DNA of 64,000 nucleotides, taken from the NCBI RefSeq assembly GCF_041154745.1, contig NZ_AP031573.1, positions 3,906,001 through 3,970,000 of the forward strand, written 5' to 3'. Each line of letters opens with the position of its first letter. The first letter of the stretch is position 1. This stretch comes from Flavobacterium sp. CFS9. GTDB taxonomy: Bacteria > Bacteroidota > Bacteroidia > Flavobacteriales > Flavobacteriaceae. The translations under genes and the position numbers were made by a program. Below, piece by piece: positions 33,093 through 42,689 of this stretch. The notes under the pieces were generated by a model. That model had not been told where the DNA came from. It made no database searches and saw nothing but the letters and a program-made list of their open reading frames with translations.

Positions 33093-35186
33093 ATGAGTAA
33101 AGCAATATATATAGCTACGAGCGATCAGAACAGCGGAAAATCAATTGTGACACTTGGTTTGATGAGTATTTTGATTGGTAAAACGGCTAAAGTAGGTTAT
33201 TTCAGGCCTATCGTGGAAGATTTTGTAGATGGCGAGTTAGACAATCATATTGAAACAGTACTATCACATTTTAATCTGGATATTAAGTTCGAAGATGCCT
33301 TTGCGATCACCAAAAGCAAATTAATTAAGAAAAAAAATAAAGGAAAAATAGGAGAAGTTCTCGATTTGATTATCGAGAAATACAAGAAGCTTGAAGAACG
33401 TTTTGATTTTGTTCTGGTAGAAGGAACAAGCTTTACAGGAGAAGGAACTTCAATCGAACTCGATTTGAATGTTTTGATCGCTAAAAATCTTGGGATTCCT
33501 ACTATTATTATAGGATCGGGAGTAGGCAAAACTTTAGAAGAATTAGTAGACAGTTTGTATTTGGTTTACGATTCCTTTAAAGTGAAAGAAGTTGAGGTTT
33601 TATCGGTTATTGCCAATAAAGTACAGCCTGAAAATATAGAATTGGTGACACAAGGATTGCAAAAAAGTTTGCCGGCCAACGTCTTAGTCAATACTATTCC
33701 ATTGATTTCAAGTCTGAACAATCCAACGATGCAGGAAATAGTCAATCAGCTTGATGCCAAAGTATTGTTTGGAGGCGCTTATCTGAACAATGAAATTGGA
33801 CATTTTAGTGTTGGAGCAATGCAATTACACAATTATCTGGTTCATTTGCATGATAATGCACTGGTGATTACTCCCGGAGACCGTTCGGATATCATTCTAG
33901 GAGCTTTACAAGCTAATGAATCGGCGAATTATCCAACAATATCCGGAATTATTCTAACCGGAAATATCGTTCCTGAAGAAAGTATTCTAAAGCTTATCGA
34001 AGGACTTTCCTCTATCGTACCTATTATCGCAGTTGATGGCGGAACTTACGGCATCACAAACAAAATTGGATCGATCAGATCAGAAATTTATGCCAACAAT
34101 ACCCATAAAATAGAAACCTCGATCAGTACTTTCGAAAAGTATGTTGCTATAGATGATTTGTCTGAACGATTAATCACATTTGAAGCAGAAGGAATGACGC
34201 CAAAAATGTTTCAGTACAATATGGTGAAGAGAGCCAGACAACACCGAAAACATATTGTTTTACCGGAAGGAAACGACGAGAGGATTATCATTGCCGCTTC
34301 GAGATTATTAGCTATGGATGTGGTGGATATTACGATTATTGGCGATAAAAAACAAATTGAAGCTAAGGTTAATGAATTGGGAATTACTTTGGATTTTTCT
34401 AAAATCAAAGTCATTAATCCTATAGAGTCAGAACTTTATGAAGATTATGCCAACACTTATTATGAACTTCGTAAAGCCAAAAATATCAGTATTACTACTG
34501 CAAGAGATTTAATGGAAGACGTTTCGTATTTTGGAACGATGATGGTGTATAAAGGGCATGCTGACGGAATGGTTTCAGGTGCTGCTCATACTACACAGCA
34601 TACTATTTTGCCCGCTTTACAATTCATTAAAACCAAGCCGAATTCCTCAGTAGTTTCGTCTGTATTTTTTATGTGCTTAGAAGACAGAGTTTCTGTTTTT
34701 GGCGACTGTGCCATCAATCCAAATCCAACAGCAGAACAATTGGCAGAAATTGCCATTTCGTCGGCAGAATCAAGTTCAGCTTTCGGAATTGAACCTAAAA
34801 TTGCCATGCTTTCTTATTCATCAGGTTCTTCCGGAAAAGGAGATGAAGTAGATAAAGTAAGAACCGCAACCGAAATTGTAAAACAAAAACGTCCTGATTT
34901 AAAAATTGAAGGACCAATTCAATACGATGCCGCCGTGGACCGTGCTGTTGGAAAAAGTAAAATGCCGGACTCTGAAGTAGCAGGGCAGGCGAGTGTACTT
35001 ATTTTCCCGGATTTAAACACAGGGAACAACACCTATAAAGCAGTTCAGCGCGAAACCGGAGCTTTGGCTATTGGTCCAATGTTACAAGGATTAAACAAAC
35101 CGGTAAACGATTTAAGCCGTGGCTGTACCGTAGACGATATCATTAATACAGTAGTAATTACTGCTATTCAGGCGCAAGGACTTTAG
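33093..35186 (+). CDS. pta: Phosphate acetyltransferase (long, three-domain form)
   Basis: 697 aa, the length of E. coli-type Pta. N-terminal P-loop domain (TSDQNSGKSIVTLG) resembling dethiobiotin synthetase, a middle DRTGG domain (about 215-330, TPGDRSDIILGALQANE), and a C-terminal catalytic PTA_PTB domain from about 370 (HIVLPEGNDERI, MVSGAAHTT, GPIQYDAAVD, IFPDLNTGNN). Makes acetyl phosphate from acetyl-CoA. It pairs with ackA downstream, although 218 bp of repeat DNA separates them. Confidence 0.97.
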   Translation: MSKAIYIATSDQNSGKSIVTLGLMSILIGKTAKVGYFRPIVEDFVDGELDNHIETVLSHFNLDIKFEDAFAITKSKLIKKKNKGKIGEVLDLIIEKYKKLEERFDFVLVEGTSFTGEGTSIELDLNVLIAKNLGIPTIIIGSGVGKTLEELVDSLYLVYDSFKVKEVEVLSVIANKVQPENIELVTQGLQKSLPANVLVNTIPLISSLNNPTMQEIVNQLDAKVLFGGAYLNNEIGHFSVGAMQLHNYLVHLHDNALVITPGDRSDIILGALQANESANYPTISGIILTGNIVPEESILKLIEGLSSIVPIIAVDGGTYGITNKIGSIRSEIYANNTHKIETSISTFEKYVAIDDLSERLITFEAEGMTPKMFQYNMVKRARQHRKHIVLPEGNDERIIIAASRLLAMDVVDITIIGDKKQIEAKVNELGITLDFSKIKVINPIESELYEDYANTYYELRKAKNISITTARDLMEDVSYFGTMMVYKGHADGMVSGAAHTTQHTILPALQFIKTKPNSSVVSSVFFMCLEDRVSVFGDCAINPNPTAEQLAEIAISSAESSSAFGIEPKIAMLSYSSGSSGKGDEVDKVRTATEIVKQKRPDLKIEGPIQYDAAVDRAVGKSKMPDSEVAGQASVLIFPDLNTGNNTYKAVQRETGALAIGPMLQGLNKPVNDLSRGCTVDDIINTVVITAIQAQGL

Positions 35187-35404
35187 TCAATTATGAATTG
35201 TTAATTATAAATTATTGATTTTTTATGGATTAAGTGCTCAAAAATCCGTTTTATCCGTGTCTTTGCGATAGCGAATCCGTTTTATCAGCGTAAAAAAATA
35301 ATCGTTTTAAGTCTTAGGTTGTACAACTTGAAACCTGAAACAAGAAAAACAATAAAAATACTCAGCAACTTAGAGACTTAGTCCCTTAGAAACTTAAAAA
35401 AAAA
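35187..35404. repeat. Repeat-filled gap between pta and ackA
   Basis: Holds ATCCGTTTTATC-type repeats at 35241-35294 (same family as around 1010-1060), a period-7 repeat at 35325-35343 and CTTAGAGACTTAG-type degenerate repeats at 35358-35395. No gene or clear promoter. Confidence 0.55.
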
Positions 35405-36589
35405 ATGAAAATACTTATCATAAACTCAGGAAGCTCTTCAATCAAATATCAATTAATGGTTATGCCTACAAATGAGGTCATTTGTACCGGTATGATTGAC
35501 AGAATTGGATTGGAAACTTCAAATGTAATTTTTAAAACTCCGTCAAATACCATCGAAGAAACATTACCGATTGCAAATCATAAGGTTGGTCTGCAAAAAG
35601 TGGCTAATATGCTTTTAGATGCTGATAAAGGAGTGATTAAATCGACTTCAGAAATTGCCGCGGTGGGTCATCGTGTGGTACATGGAGGAAGTGCCTTCAG
35701 CGATACAGTGAAAATTGATGAAGCGGTGAAATTAAAAATAAAAGAGCTTTTTGAACTGGCACCGTTGCACAATCCTGCTAATTTAGAGGGAATTAATGTA
35801 GCAGAAGAAATCTTTAGCGATGCAGAACAAATTGCAGTTTTTGATACTGCATTCCACCAAACAATGCCTGAGGTGGCTTATAAATATGCCATTCCAAATT
35901 ATCTTTTAACAGAGCATAAAGTGCGTGTTTACGGTTTTCACGGAACCAGTCATAAATACGTTTCTGCAAAAGCAATTGACTATTTAGAAAAGAACTCTAA
36001 AATAATCACCATTCACCTTGGAAATGGCTGTAGTATGACTGCTGTTAAAGACGGGAAAAGTATCGATCATACCATGGGATTTTCCCCTTCAAACGGTTTG
36101 ATCATGGGAACACGTTCAGGAGATATTGATCAGTCGGTTATTTTTTATATGGTTAAGAATTTGGGGTATTCGGCAGATGAGGTAAACTCGATTTTATTGA
36201 AACAAAGCGGGATGCTTGGACTTACAGGTTACAGCGATTTGCGCGATATTGAAGCAGAAGCCGAAAAAGGAAACAAAGACTGTATATTGGCGCTGCAAAT
36301 GAACGCCTACCGAATCAAAAAAACGATCGGTTCGTACGCAGCAGCTTTAAACGGTCTGGATGCTATAGTTTTTACTGCCGGAATCGGGGAGAACTCCTCT
36401 TATATACGTAATTTGGTTTGTACCGATATGGATTATTTTGGAATTGAACTGGATCAGGAAAAGAATCAAATTCGTTCTAAAGAAATCAGAGAGATTAACG
36501 TACCAAATTCAAAAGCAAAAATTTTGGTGGTGCCAACAGATGAAGAATATGAAATTGCGCATCAGGTTTATCAGCTGCTTCAAAGCTAG
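35405..36589 (+). CDS. ackA: Acetate kinase
   Basis: 394 aa, standard length. Opens MKILIINSGSSSIKYQL (phosphate-binding loop 1), with GHRVVHGGSAF, the catalytic-region FDTAFHQTMP, FHGTSHKYVS, HLGNGCSMTAV and FTAGIGENSS. Converts acetyl phosphate plus ADP to acetate plus ATP. Followed at once by an intrinsic terminator, so pta-ackA ends here. Confidence 0.97.
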   Translation: MKILIINSGSSSIKYQLMVMPTNEVICTGMIDRIGLETSNVIFKTPSNTIEETLPIANHKVGLQKVANMLLDADKGVIKSTSEIAAVGHRVVHGGSAFSDTVKIDEAVKLKIKELFELAPLHNPANLEGINVAEEIFSDAEQIAVFDTAFHQTMPEVAYKYAIPNYLLTEHKVRVYGFHGTSHKYVSAKAIDYLEKNSKIITIHLGNGCSMTAVKDGKSIDHTMGFSPSNGLIMGTRSGDIDQSVIFYMVKNLGYSADEVNSILLKQSGMLGLTGYSDLRDIEAEAEKGNKDCILALQMNAYRIKKTIGSYAAALNGLDAIVFTAGIGENSSYIRNLVCTDMDYFGIELDQEKNQIRSKEIREINVPNSKAKILVVPTDEEYEIAHQVYQLLQS

Positions 36590-36610
36590 AATAGACTTAC
36601 TATTATATGG

Positions 36611-36638
36611 AAAGCTTCTCTGTTGAGAAGCTTTTTTT
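36611..36638 (+). terminator. ackA intrinsic terminator
   Basis: Stem AAAGCTTCTC / GAGAAGCTTT with a 4-nt loop (TGTT) and T7 tail. Confidence 0.88.
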
Positions 36639-36664
36639 ATGCCATCAGATTCAATATTTGTCAG

Positions 36665-36672
36665 TATCTTTG
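36665..36672 (+). promoter_or_regulatory. -7 box TATCTTTG of the PUL regulator
   Basis: Exact TAnnTTTG match 18 bp before the proposed TTG start. It makes an ATG start at 36607, inside the ackA terminator, impossible. Confidence 0.5.
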
Positions 36673-36690
36673 AAGATAAAACCGAATATT

Positions 36691-39435
36691 TTGAAATCGA
36701 TACTTCCTAAATTTATATTCTTCTTTTTCATTGCTTTTCAAATCCAGGCACAAGAATTACTTCCATTTGTAGAAAATTATAATAAATCTGATTATCAGGG
36801 TGACAATCAAATATGGAATGTGGTTCAGGGCAATGATGACGCCATGTATTTTGCCAATAATCACTATTTATTACGATACGACGGCGTAATTTGGGAAAAG
36901 TACACATTACCCAATAAAACGATCATCCGTTCGATCATGATCGAAGGTGACAAGATTTATTCCGGTTCGTATAAAGAATTTGGTTACTGGTACCGAAAAG
37001 AGGGAAAGATGCATTATGTTTCCATTACCAAAAAACTGCGTTTGTTTGACGAAAAGGACAATGAAGAGATTTGGAAAATCTTTAAGTTTAAAGGTTCTGT
37101 TTATTTCCAGTCCTTTAATGATGTTTTTATTTATGATGGAAAACACATTCAGAAAATCAAATTTCCATTTCTAATATCCTATTGTTTCGTAGTCGATAAT
37201 AATGTGTACGTTGCTTCGGTTGAAAAAGGACTGTTCCGCATGGACGGTTCGAAAATTGCCAATCCAAAAGGTTGGAATGTTTTAAAAAAGACTGTGGTTC
37301 ATGCCATCGAAAAGTACAAGAATGAGACATTTATTTTTACACAGAAGAAAGGAATTTTTATTGTAGAAAAAGGAGGTTTAAGGCCTTGGAACAATCCATT
37401 GAATGAAGTTTTAAAATCGGCAACTATTAATGTTGCTAAATTCATCAAGGGAGACAAACTGGTAGTAGGAACCGGGAACAGAGGGGTTTTTATCTACGAT
37501 TTTCAAACCGATACTTATAAAAACATCAATCGGAATAATGTCTTAATGAATAATTCGGTACTAAGCATCGGTTTCGATAAAGAGAACGATTTGTGGCTTG
37601 GTCTGGATAATGGTATTACGCATGTCGAAATCAACTCTCCAATTTCTTTCTTTTATGATAATTCAGGACTTCTGGGATCTGTTTATTCTGTTGCAGCTAT
37701 CGATAAAGGATATCTGATTGCTTCAAATCACGGAGTTTTTGAATTTGTTTCCGGTAAGTTTAATATGCTGCCCAATACACAAGGGCAAGCCTGGAATATT
37801 ACTAAAATTGGTACCAAGTACATTATAGGTCATAATGATGGAACTTTTTGCTACGAAAATGGTTCATTGGTTAAAATTAATAACAGAAGCGGAGGATGGA
37901 ACCTGACTAAAAGCAGTATCAACAATACTTATTTTCAATCGACTTACAGCGGTGTTGTGGCTTATAATGATATTTCAGTACCTACTGAGAACAAAGTCAT
38001 TAATGATCTTTCAAAACCTATAAAATATGTTGCTCAGAACCAGAAAAACGAAATCTGGGCTGCCGATAATTATCGTGGATTGTATCGTGTATTGTACGAT
38101 GACAACTATAAGACTAAGAAAGTTGAAAATATTACACAGCAGAGTAAAATTAAGAATGATTTTGGGGTCAAGATTTTTGAATTTAGAAATGAAATTCTTT
38201 TCCTGATCAATAATGTTTGGTACACCTATAATTCGATTAGTGGAAGTCTTGAAGAAAACGAGTTGTTTAATTCTAATTTTAAGAACATAAGCGATGTGGT
38301 TTCCATTGATGAAGATCATTTTGTCGTACTTCAGAATGGAATTTTGTATCACATTTATGCAAAAGGGAATAAATTTATTTGGAACATCATTCAGGAGAAA
38401 TATTATAAAGGTACCCTGATCAATGATAATTTGAGGATTTTTAAAACTCAGAATCACTATTTACTCAATCTGGACGATGGTTTTATTTCGCTTCAGCTGA
38501 CTTATGAAAACAAACAAAATTCTAATGTCAAGATAGAAGCCTTTAATGATGGAAATCTTATATCCAATGATGATAAAATCAAATACAACACTGAGATAAG
38601 GATAAATGTAATTTCAGGAATTTACGGGGCAAGTAAGCCTAATTTGTTTTACAAAATCAATAAAAACAGCGATTTTTTACCCATTTCTGACGGACTGATC
38701 GTATTGAACAATTTAAGCAGTGGCTCTCATTCCATAGTGGTTTACAAACACGATGGAGCGAGTTACGAGGAGGTAACAGATTTTGATTTTAAAGTGGCAG
38801 AGCCCTGGTATTTTTCATTCTGGATGATTTTATTGTATTTGCTTGTAGTGGGAGCGGTTTTGTTTTTCTATTATAAATGGAACAAACTGCGCTATATGCA
38901 AAAACTGAAATTGCAGGCCGAAGAGTTAAAACATCAGCGTGAAATTCTGGAAATGGAATTGAAAGCGGAGAATGAATTGAATGTTCAGGAATATGAAAAA
39001 CACATTCTGGAACTCGAACTGCAAACAAAATCTTCAGAAGTTGCAGGGAAATCATTGTCAATTGCCAAGCAAAGTGAAATGATCGATAACATTCAGAACA
39101 TTCTGAATTCTGAAAAAGACTTCAATAAACTGAAAAGCGAAATCAAAAAGGCAATTAAGATCAATGAGGTCAACAAACACGAATGGGAGATTTTTGAGAC
39201 CAATCTGAATCAGATTCACAATGAATTTATCATTAACCTTTCTAAAAAGTTTCCAAACTTAACTCCTAAGGATATAAAACTGTGTGTTTATCTTAAAATG
39301 AATCTTTCTTCTAAGGAAATTGCACCTATGATGAATATCTCTTTTAGGGGGGTAGAATTGCACAGATATCGTTTAAGAAAGAAACTAGGGCTTACACAGG
39401 ATGAAAACCTCTCAAAGTTTTTATTAAGTCTGTAA
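36691..39435 (+). CDS. SusR-like transmembrane one-component regulator (beta-propeller sensor, LuxR-type HTH)
   Basis: 914 aa from a TTG start (MKSILPKFIFFFFIAFQIQAQ), which alone gives a good signal peptide. The periplasmic sensor (about 20-640) has two-component-regulator propeller repeats (IWNVVQGNDDAMYF, LWLGLDNGITHVEI), then a Y_Y_Y domain (about 640-700). One membrane helix (about 709-728), a cytoplasmic coiled coil rich in E/L/K (about 735-790) and a C-terminal LuxR/GerE-like HTH (LTPKDIKLCVYLKMNLSSKEIA ... RLRKKLG) complete it. No kinase or receiver domain, as in SusR. Directly upstream of susC; it presumably senses the PUL glycan. Confidence 0.85.
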   Translation: MKSILPKFIFFFFIAFQIQAQELLPFVENYNKSDYQGDNQIWNVVQGNDDAMYFANNHYLLRYDGVIWEKYTLPNKTIIRSIMIEGDKIYSGSYKEFGYWYRKEGKMHYVSITKKLRLFDEKDNEEIWKIFKFKGSVYFQSFNDVFIYDGKHIQKIKFPFLISYCFVVDNNVYVASVEKGLFRMDGSKIANPKGWNVLKKTVVHAIEKYKNETFIFTQKKGIFIVEKGGLRPWNNPLNEVLKSATINVAKFIKGDKLVVGTGNRGVFIYDFQTDTYKNINRNNVLMNNSVLSIGFDKENDLWLGLDNGITHVEINSPISFFYDNSGLLGSVYSVAAIDKGYLIASNHGVFEFVSGKFNMLPNTQGQAWNITKIGTKYIIGHNDGTFCYENGSLVKINNRSGGWNLTKSSINNTYFQSTYSGVVAYNDISVPTENKVINDLSKPIKYVAQNQKNEIWAADNYRGLYRVLYDDNYKTKKVENITQQSKIKNDFGVKIFEFRNEILFLINNVWYTYNSISGSLEENELFNSNFKNISDVVSIDEDHFVVLQNGILYHIYAKGNKFIWNIIQEKYYKGTLINDNLRIFKTQNHYLLNLDDGFISLQLTYENKQNSNVKIEAFNDGNLISNDDKIKYNTEIRINVISGIYGASKPNLFYKINKNSDFLPISDGLIVLNNLSSGSHSIVVYKHDGASYEEVTDFDFKVAEPWYFSFWMILLYLLVVGAVLFFYYKWNKLRYMQKLKLQAEELKHQREILEMELKAENELNVQEYEKHILELELQTKSSEVAGKSLSIAKQSEMIDNIQNILNSEKDFNKLKSEIKKAIKINEVNKHEWEIFETNLNQIHNEFIINLSKKFPNLTPKDIKLCVYLKMNLSSKEIAPMMNISFRGVELHRYRLRKKLGLTQDENLSKFLLSL

Positions 39436-39498
39436 GATTGAGATTATTTTTTTAAATATCTTATATTTTTCCACTTCTTTTATTGTATAATTCTAATA

Positions 39499-39634
39499 CA
39501 TCATTACTACATCATAACGTTATGTTAAGAAAAAATATTTAACATTTATTTTGTTGGTAATTAGTGATTTATGATCATTTTTTAACATAATGATGTAGCT
39601 ATGTAGTAGTGGTATTTGATGTACTACAACGTTG
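39499..39634 (+). promoter_or_regulatory. Cluster of inverted CTACATCAT / ATGATGTAG motifs upstream of susC
   Basis: ACATCAT and CTACATCAT lie in tandem at 39499-39515, followed by GTTATGTTAA. The inverted versions TTAACATAATGATGTAG (39582-39598), TATGTAGTAG and TGATGTACTAC follow to 39630. The outer halves 39506-39528 and 39582-39610 are imperfect inverted repeats. Probable binding region for the SusR-like regulator. A TAATTTG at 39643-39649 is one base short of a -7 box. Confidence 0.45.
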
Positions 39635-39679
39635 TAATTGTTTAATTTGGCTCTACTAACTTAAACGATTACGAACTGT

Positions 39680-42600
39680 ATGAAAAATTTTATTTTTAGC
39701 TTTTTAGCGCTTTTGCTATTGCCGGCTTATATGTCTGGACAAGCAATTAAAGGAAAAGTAGTAGACAGTAATGGAATGGGAGTTCCCGGAGCAATTATAT
39801 CTGCTTCAAACTCCAGAGTTTCTGCTGATGCTGATTTCGACGGAAATTTTGCCATAAATGCCAAAGTGGGGGAGATATTAAAGATCTCGATGTTGGGTTT
39901 TGAACCTGTTTCTGTGGCAGCAACTTCCGCACCAATGACTATTACTTTAAAAGAATCAGGTGATACTGTATTAAAAGATGTAGTTGTAATTGGATACGGA
40001 ACAAGAAAGAAAATTGATAATACTTCAGCAATAAGCTCTCTTAAATCTGAAGAGATTACAAAAATGAAGGTACTAAATGCTTCTCAGGCCATACAAGGTA
40101 AGGCGGCAGGGGTTCAGGTATCTGCTTCAGATGCACCCGGAAGTACTCCATCGGTAATCATTAGAGGGGCCGGTAGTGCTTTGGGAGGAAAAAATCCTTT
40201 GTATGTAGTAGATGGTATGCCAACGGAGAATATCAATAACATTAATGCTAATGATATTACATCGTATGAGATTTTAAAAGATGCTTCTTCGTTAGCTATT
40301 TATGGTACAAGAGGTGCAAATGGTGTAATTATGATCACCACTAAATCCGGAAAAGGAAAACTTACAGTAGATGTAGAAAGCTTTGCCGGAATCAGAACTC
40401 CTTTGAAAAAGGTGAGAATGGCCAATAGTGACGAGTATGTTCGTTATAGTAATATTGCTTATAGTGGTGCTTTTCCACAAGGAAGATTTTCTGCCAATCA
40501 GCCTTACAATACCAATTGGTTTGATGAGATTACAAGAACTGGGTCTTATACTCAAAACAATATTGCCATTTCAGGATCTTCAGATAATGTAAAGTACTTT
40601 TTTAGTGTTGGAAATTACGAAGAAAAAGGAATTCTGAACCGATCTGATTATGGTAGAACTACAATTCGAAATAATAATGAGTTTAAAATTTCAGATAAAG
40701 TTAGATTAACTCAGAACATGAGTGTGAGTACGATAAAAAATACTCCAATGCCTTTAAGTGCTTTCACCAATGCTTACAGACAATCTCCTCTTGTTCCGGT
40801 ACGTTATCCTGATGGAAAATATGGGGTACCGTTTGTTTCAAATGGAGTAGTTGCCGAAACAGGGGCATCTTTTAATAACGTTGCAAATCCTGTGGCTCAG
40901 TTGGATTTTACAAATGAGAGACAAGAAACTGTTATTTTACAAGGAGGTTTGAAATTGGATTATGATATTTTCAAATCGTTAAAATTCACCTCTCAGTTTA
41001 ATGGGGAGTTTTTTACTTACAAACAGTATAATTATGTAGATAATTTAGGACTTTGGTTATCAGGAGATCCTACTCGTGTAGTATCAGGTTACGATACTAA
41101 AAGTTTAAATACAAATACTTTAACAAGAGGTAGGGATCAATATTTCAACTGGAATTTATCTAATTACCTGACGTATAATAAAGTTTTTGCAGAAATTCAT
41201 GATGTTGAAGTTACTGCCGGTATAGAAGCCAACGTACAAGGAACCAGAGAAAAATTAACGATTGACAGAAAAAATGTAAATCCAAATTCAAACTACTGGT
41301 CTTTAAAAGATATTAATGTTGCAAGTTCAGTAACCGGCTATAAAGATGAAGCTTTAAATCAAAGAAGATTAGCTTCTTATTTTGCTCGTTTCCAGTACAA
41401 ATTAATGGACCGATATTTACTTACAGGTACTGTAAGACGTGACGGATCGTCTCAGTTTGCTGAAGACAAACGTTGGGGAACATTCCCATCAGTTGGTTTA
41501 GGTTGGATTATATCAAAAGAAAGTTTTTTAAGCAATATCGAAACCCTTAATTTATTAAAATTAAGAGGTTCATGGGGTAGATTAGGAAATCAGAACATAC
41601 CGTTAAACACTCAGGTTTTTACTTCAGGAGTTGATGTACCGGGTCTTGGCTCAGGAATAACGATCAATTCACAGATCGATCCTAATTTATCATGGGAAAT
41701 TGTAGAAGAACTTTCAGGAGGATTTGATTTTGAATTGTTTGCTAACAGATTAAAAGGATCTTTTGATTTGTATGACAAAAAAACAACCAATACCATTTTA
41801 AATGTTAAACCTTATGCAACTTCAGGATACAATATTTCTACCTATTCACATATCGGAGAAGTATCAAACAAGGGGTATGAAATTGCTTTGCGTTGGGATG
41901 ATAAAATTAGCGATAATTTAAGTTACTGGGTAGGGGGTAATTACTCTCACAATAAAAATGAACTTACAAGTCTGAAAAACGTCCAAATTGCTCCGACTAT
42001 TGGAGGAAGTTTAGGGAATGGTCAAAACACTAAAATATTGGATAACACTTCAGTTGGACAGCCTTTAGGAAGTTTCTACATGTACGAGTTTGCGGGTATT
42101 GATCCGTCAAATGGTAAAATGTTATACTACACAGCAGTGGGAGATAAAGTAGTTCAGTCAGCATTAAACGAAAGAACCGATAAAAAGTATGTTGGAACAG
42201 TTTTACCAACTTCAACGTATGGAATTACTCTGGGAGTAAATTATAAAAACTTTGATTTTTCTGTTGACGGTTACGGAACAGGAGGAGCAAAAGTATACAA
42301 TGGAAAAAAAGCACAGCGTTTTGGCGGTGAAAATATAGAAGCTTCTATGGCTCGTAATTTCTGGACACCAACTAACACAACTGCTTCAAATCCGGCGCCT
42401 TCGAATGAGATTCCTTATGCATCTACTTTCTTTTTGGAATCAGCAGATTACTTTAGAATCAACAACATTAGTTTAGGATACAAACTGCCATTAAAAGAAG
42501 ATCTGTTCTTTAACTATTGCAGAATTTATGTAAACGCAATTAATCCGTTTATTACTCAAAAGTATTCAGGTTTTTCTCCTGATGTCGTTAGTGATGGTAA

Positions 42601-42685
42601 ACTGGTTGAAGGTACTCAGGGTGTTGAGTTAGATGCTTACCCGTCATTGAGATCATTTGTTATCGGTGCTAATTTAAAATTTTAA
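39680..42685 (+). CDS. SusC/RagA-family TonB-linked outer-membrane transporter
   Basis: 1001 aa. Signal peptide (MKNFIFSFLALLLLPAYMSGQ), CarboxypepD_reg-like domain (about 22-95, IKGKVVDSNGMGVPGAIISA), TonB-box-like VVVIGYGTRKK near 102-112, plug domain (about 115-225, LYVVDGMPTENINNINANDI, GTRGANGVIMITTKSG) and a 22-strand beta barrel ending in a terminal phenylalanine (GANLKF). Imports oligosaccharides with its SusD partner using TonB energy. First structural gene of the PUL, behind a repeat-rich operator region. Confidence 0.96.
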   Translation: MKNFIFSFLALLLLPAYMSGQAIKGKVVDSNGMGVPGAIISASNSRVSADADFDGNFAINAKVGEILKISMLGFEPVSVAATSAPMTITLKESGDTVLKDVVVIGYGTRKKIDNTSAISSLKSEEITKMKVLNASQAIQGKAAGVQVSASDAPGSTPSVIIRGAGSALGGKNPLYVVDGMPTENINNINANDITSYEILKDASSLAIYGTRGANGVIMITTKSGKGKLTVDVESFAGIRTPLKKVRMANSDEYVRYSNIAYSGAFPQGRFSANQPYNTNWFDEITRTGSYTQNNIAISGSSDNVKYFFSVGNYEEKGILNRSDYGRTTIRNNNEFKISDKVRLTQNMSVSTIKNTPMPLSAFTNAYRQSPLVPVRYPDGKYGVPFVSNGVVAETGASFNNVANPVAQLDFTNERQETVILQGGLKLDYDIFKSLKFTSQFNGEFFTYKQYNYVDNLGLWLSGDPTRVVSGYDTKSLNTNTLTRGRDQYFNWNLSNYLTYNKVFAEIHDVEVTAGIEANVQGTREKLTIDRKNVNPNSNYWSLKDINVASSVTGYKDEALNQRRLASYFARFQYKLMDRYLLTGTVRRDGSSQFAEDKRWGTFPSVGLGWIISKESFLSNIETLNLLKLRGSWGRLGNQNIPLNTQVFTSGVDVPGLGSGITINSQIDPNLSWEIVEELSGGFDFELFANRLKGSFDLYDKKTTNTILNVKPYATSGYNISTYSHIGEVSNKGYEIALRWDDKISDNLSYWVGGNYSHNKNELTSLKNVQIAPTIGGSLGNGQNTKILDNTSVGQPLGSFYMYEFAGIDPSNGKMLYYTAVGDKVVQSALNERTDKKYVGTVLPTSTYGITLGVNYKNFDFSVDGYGTGGAKVYNGKKAQRFGGENIEASMARNFWTPTNTTASNPAPSNEIPYASTFFLESADYFRINNISLGYKLPLKEDLFFNYCRIYVNAINPFITQKYSGFSPDVVSDGKLVEGTQGVELDAYPSLRSFVIGANLKF

Positions 42686-42689
42686 TATC

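Noticed and set aside
36691..39435. Hybrid two-component system (HTCS) for the PUL regulator
   Set aside because: The propeller and Y_Y_Y sensor are HTCS-like, but no HisKA, HATPase or receiver domain follows the membrane helix.
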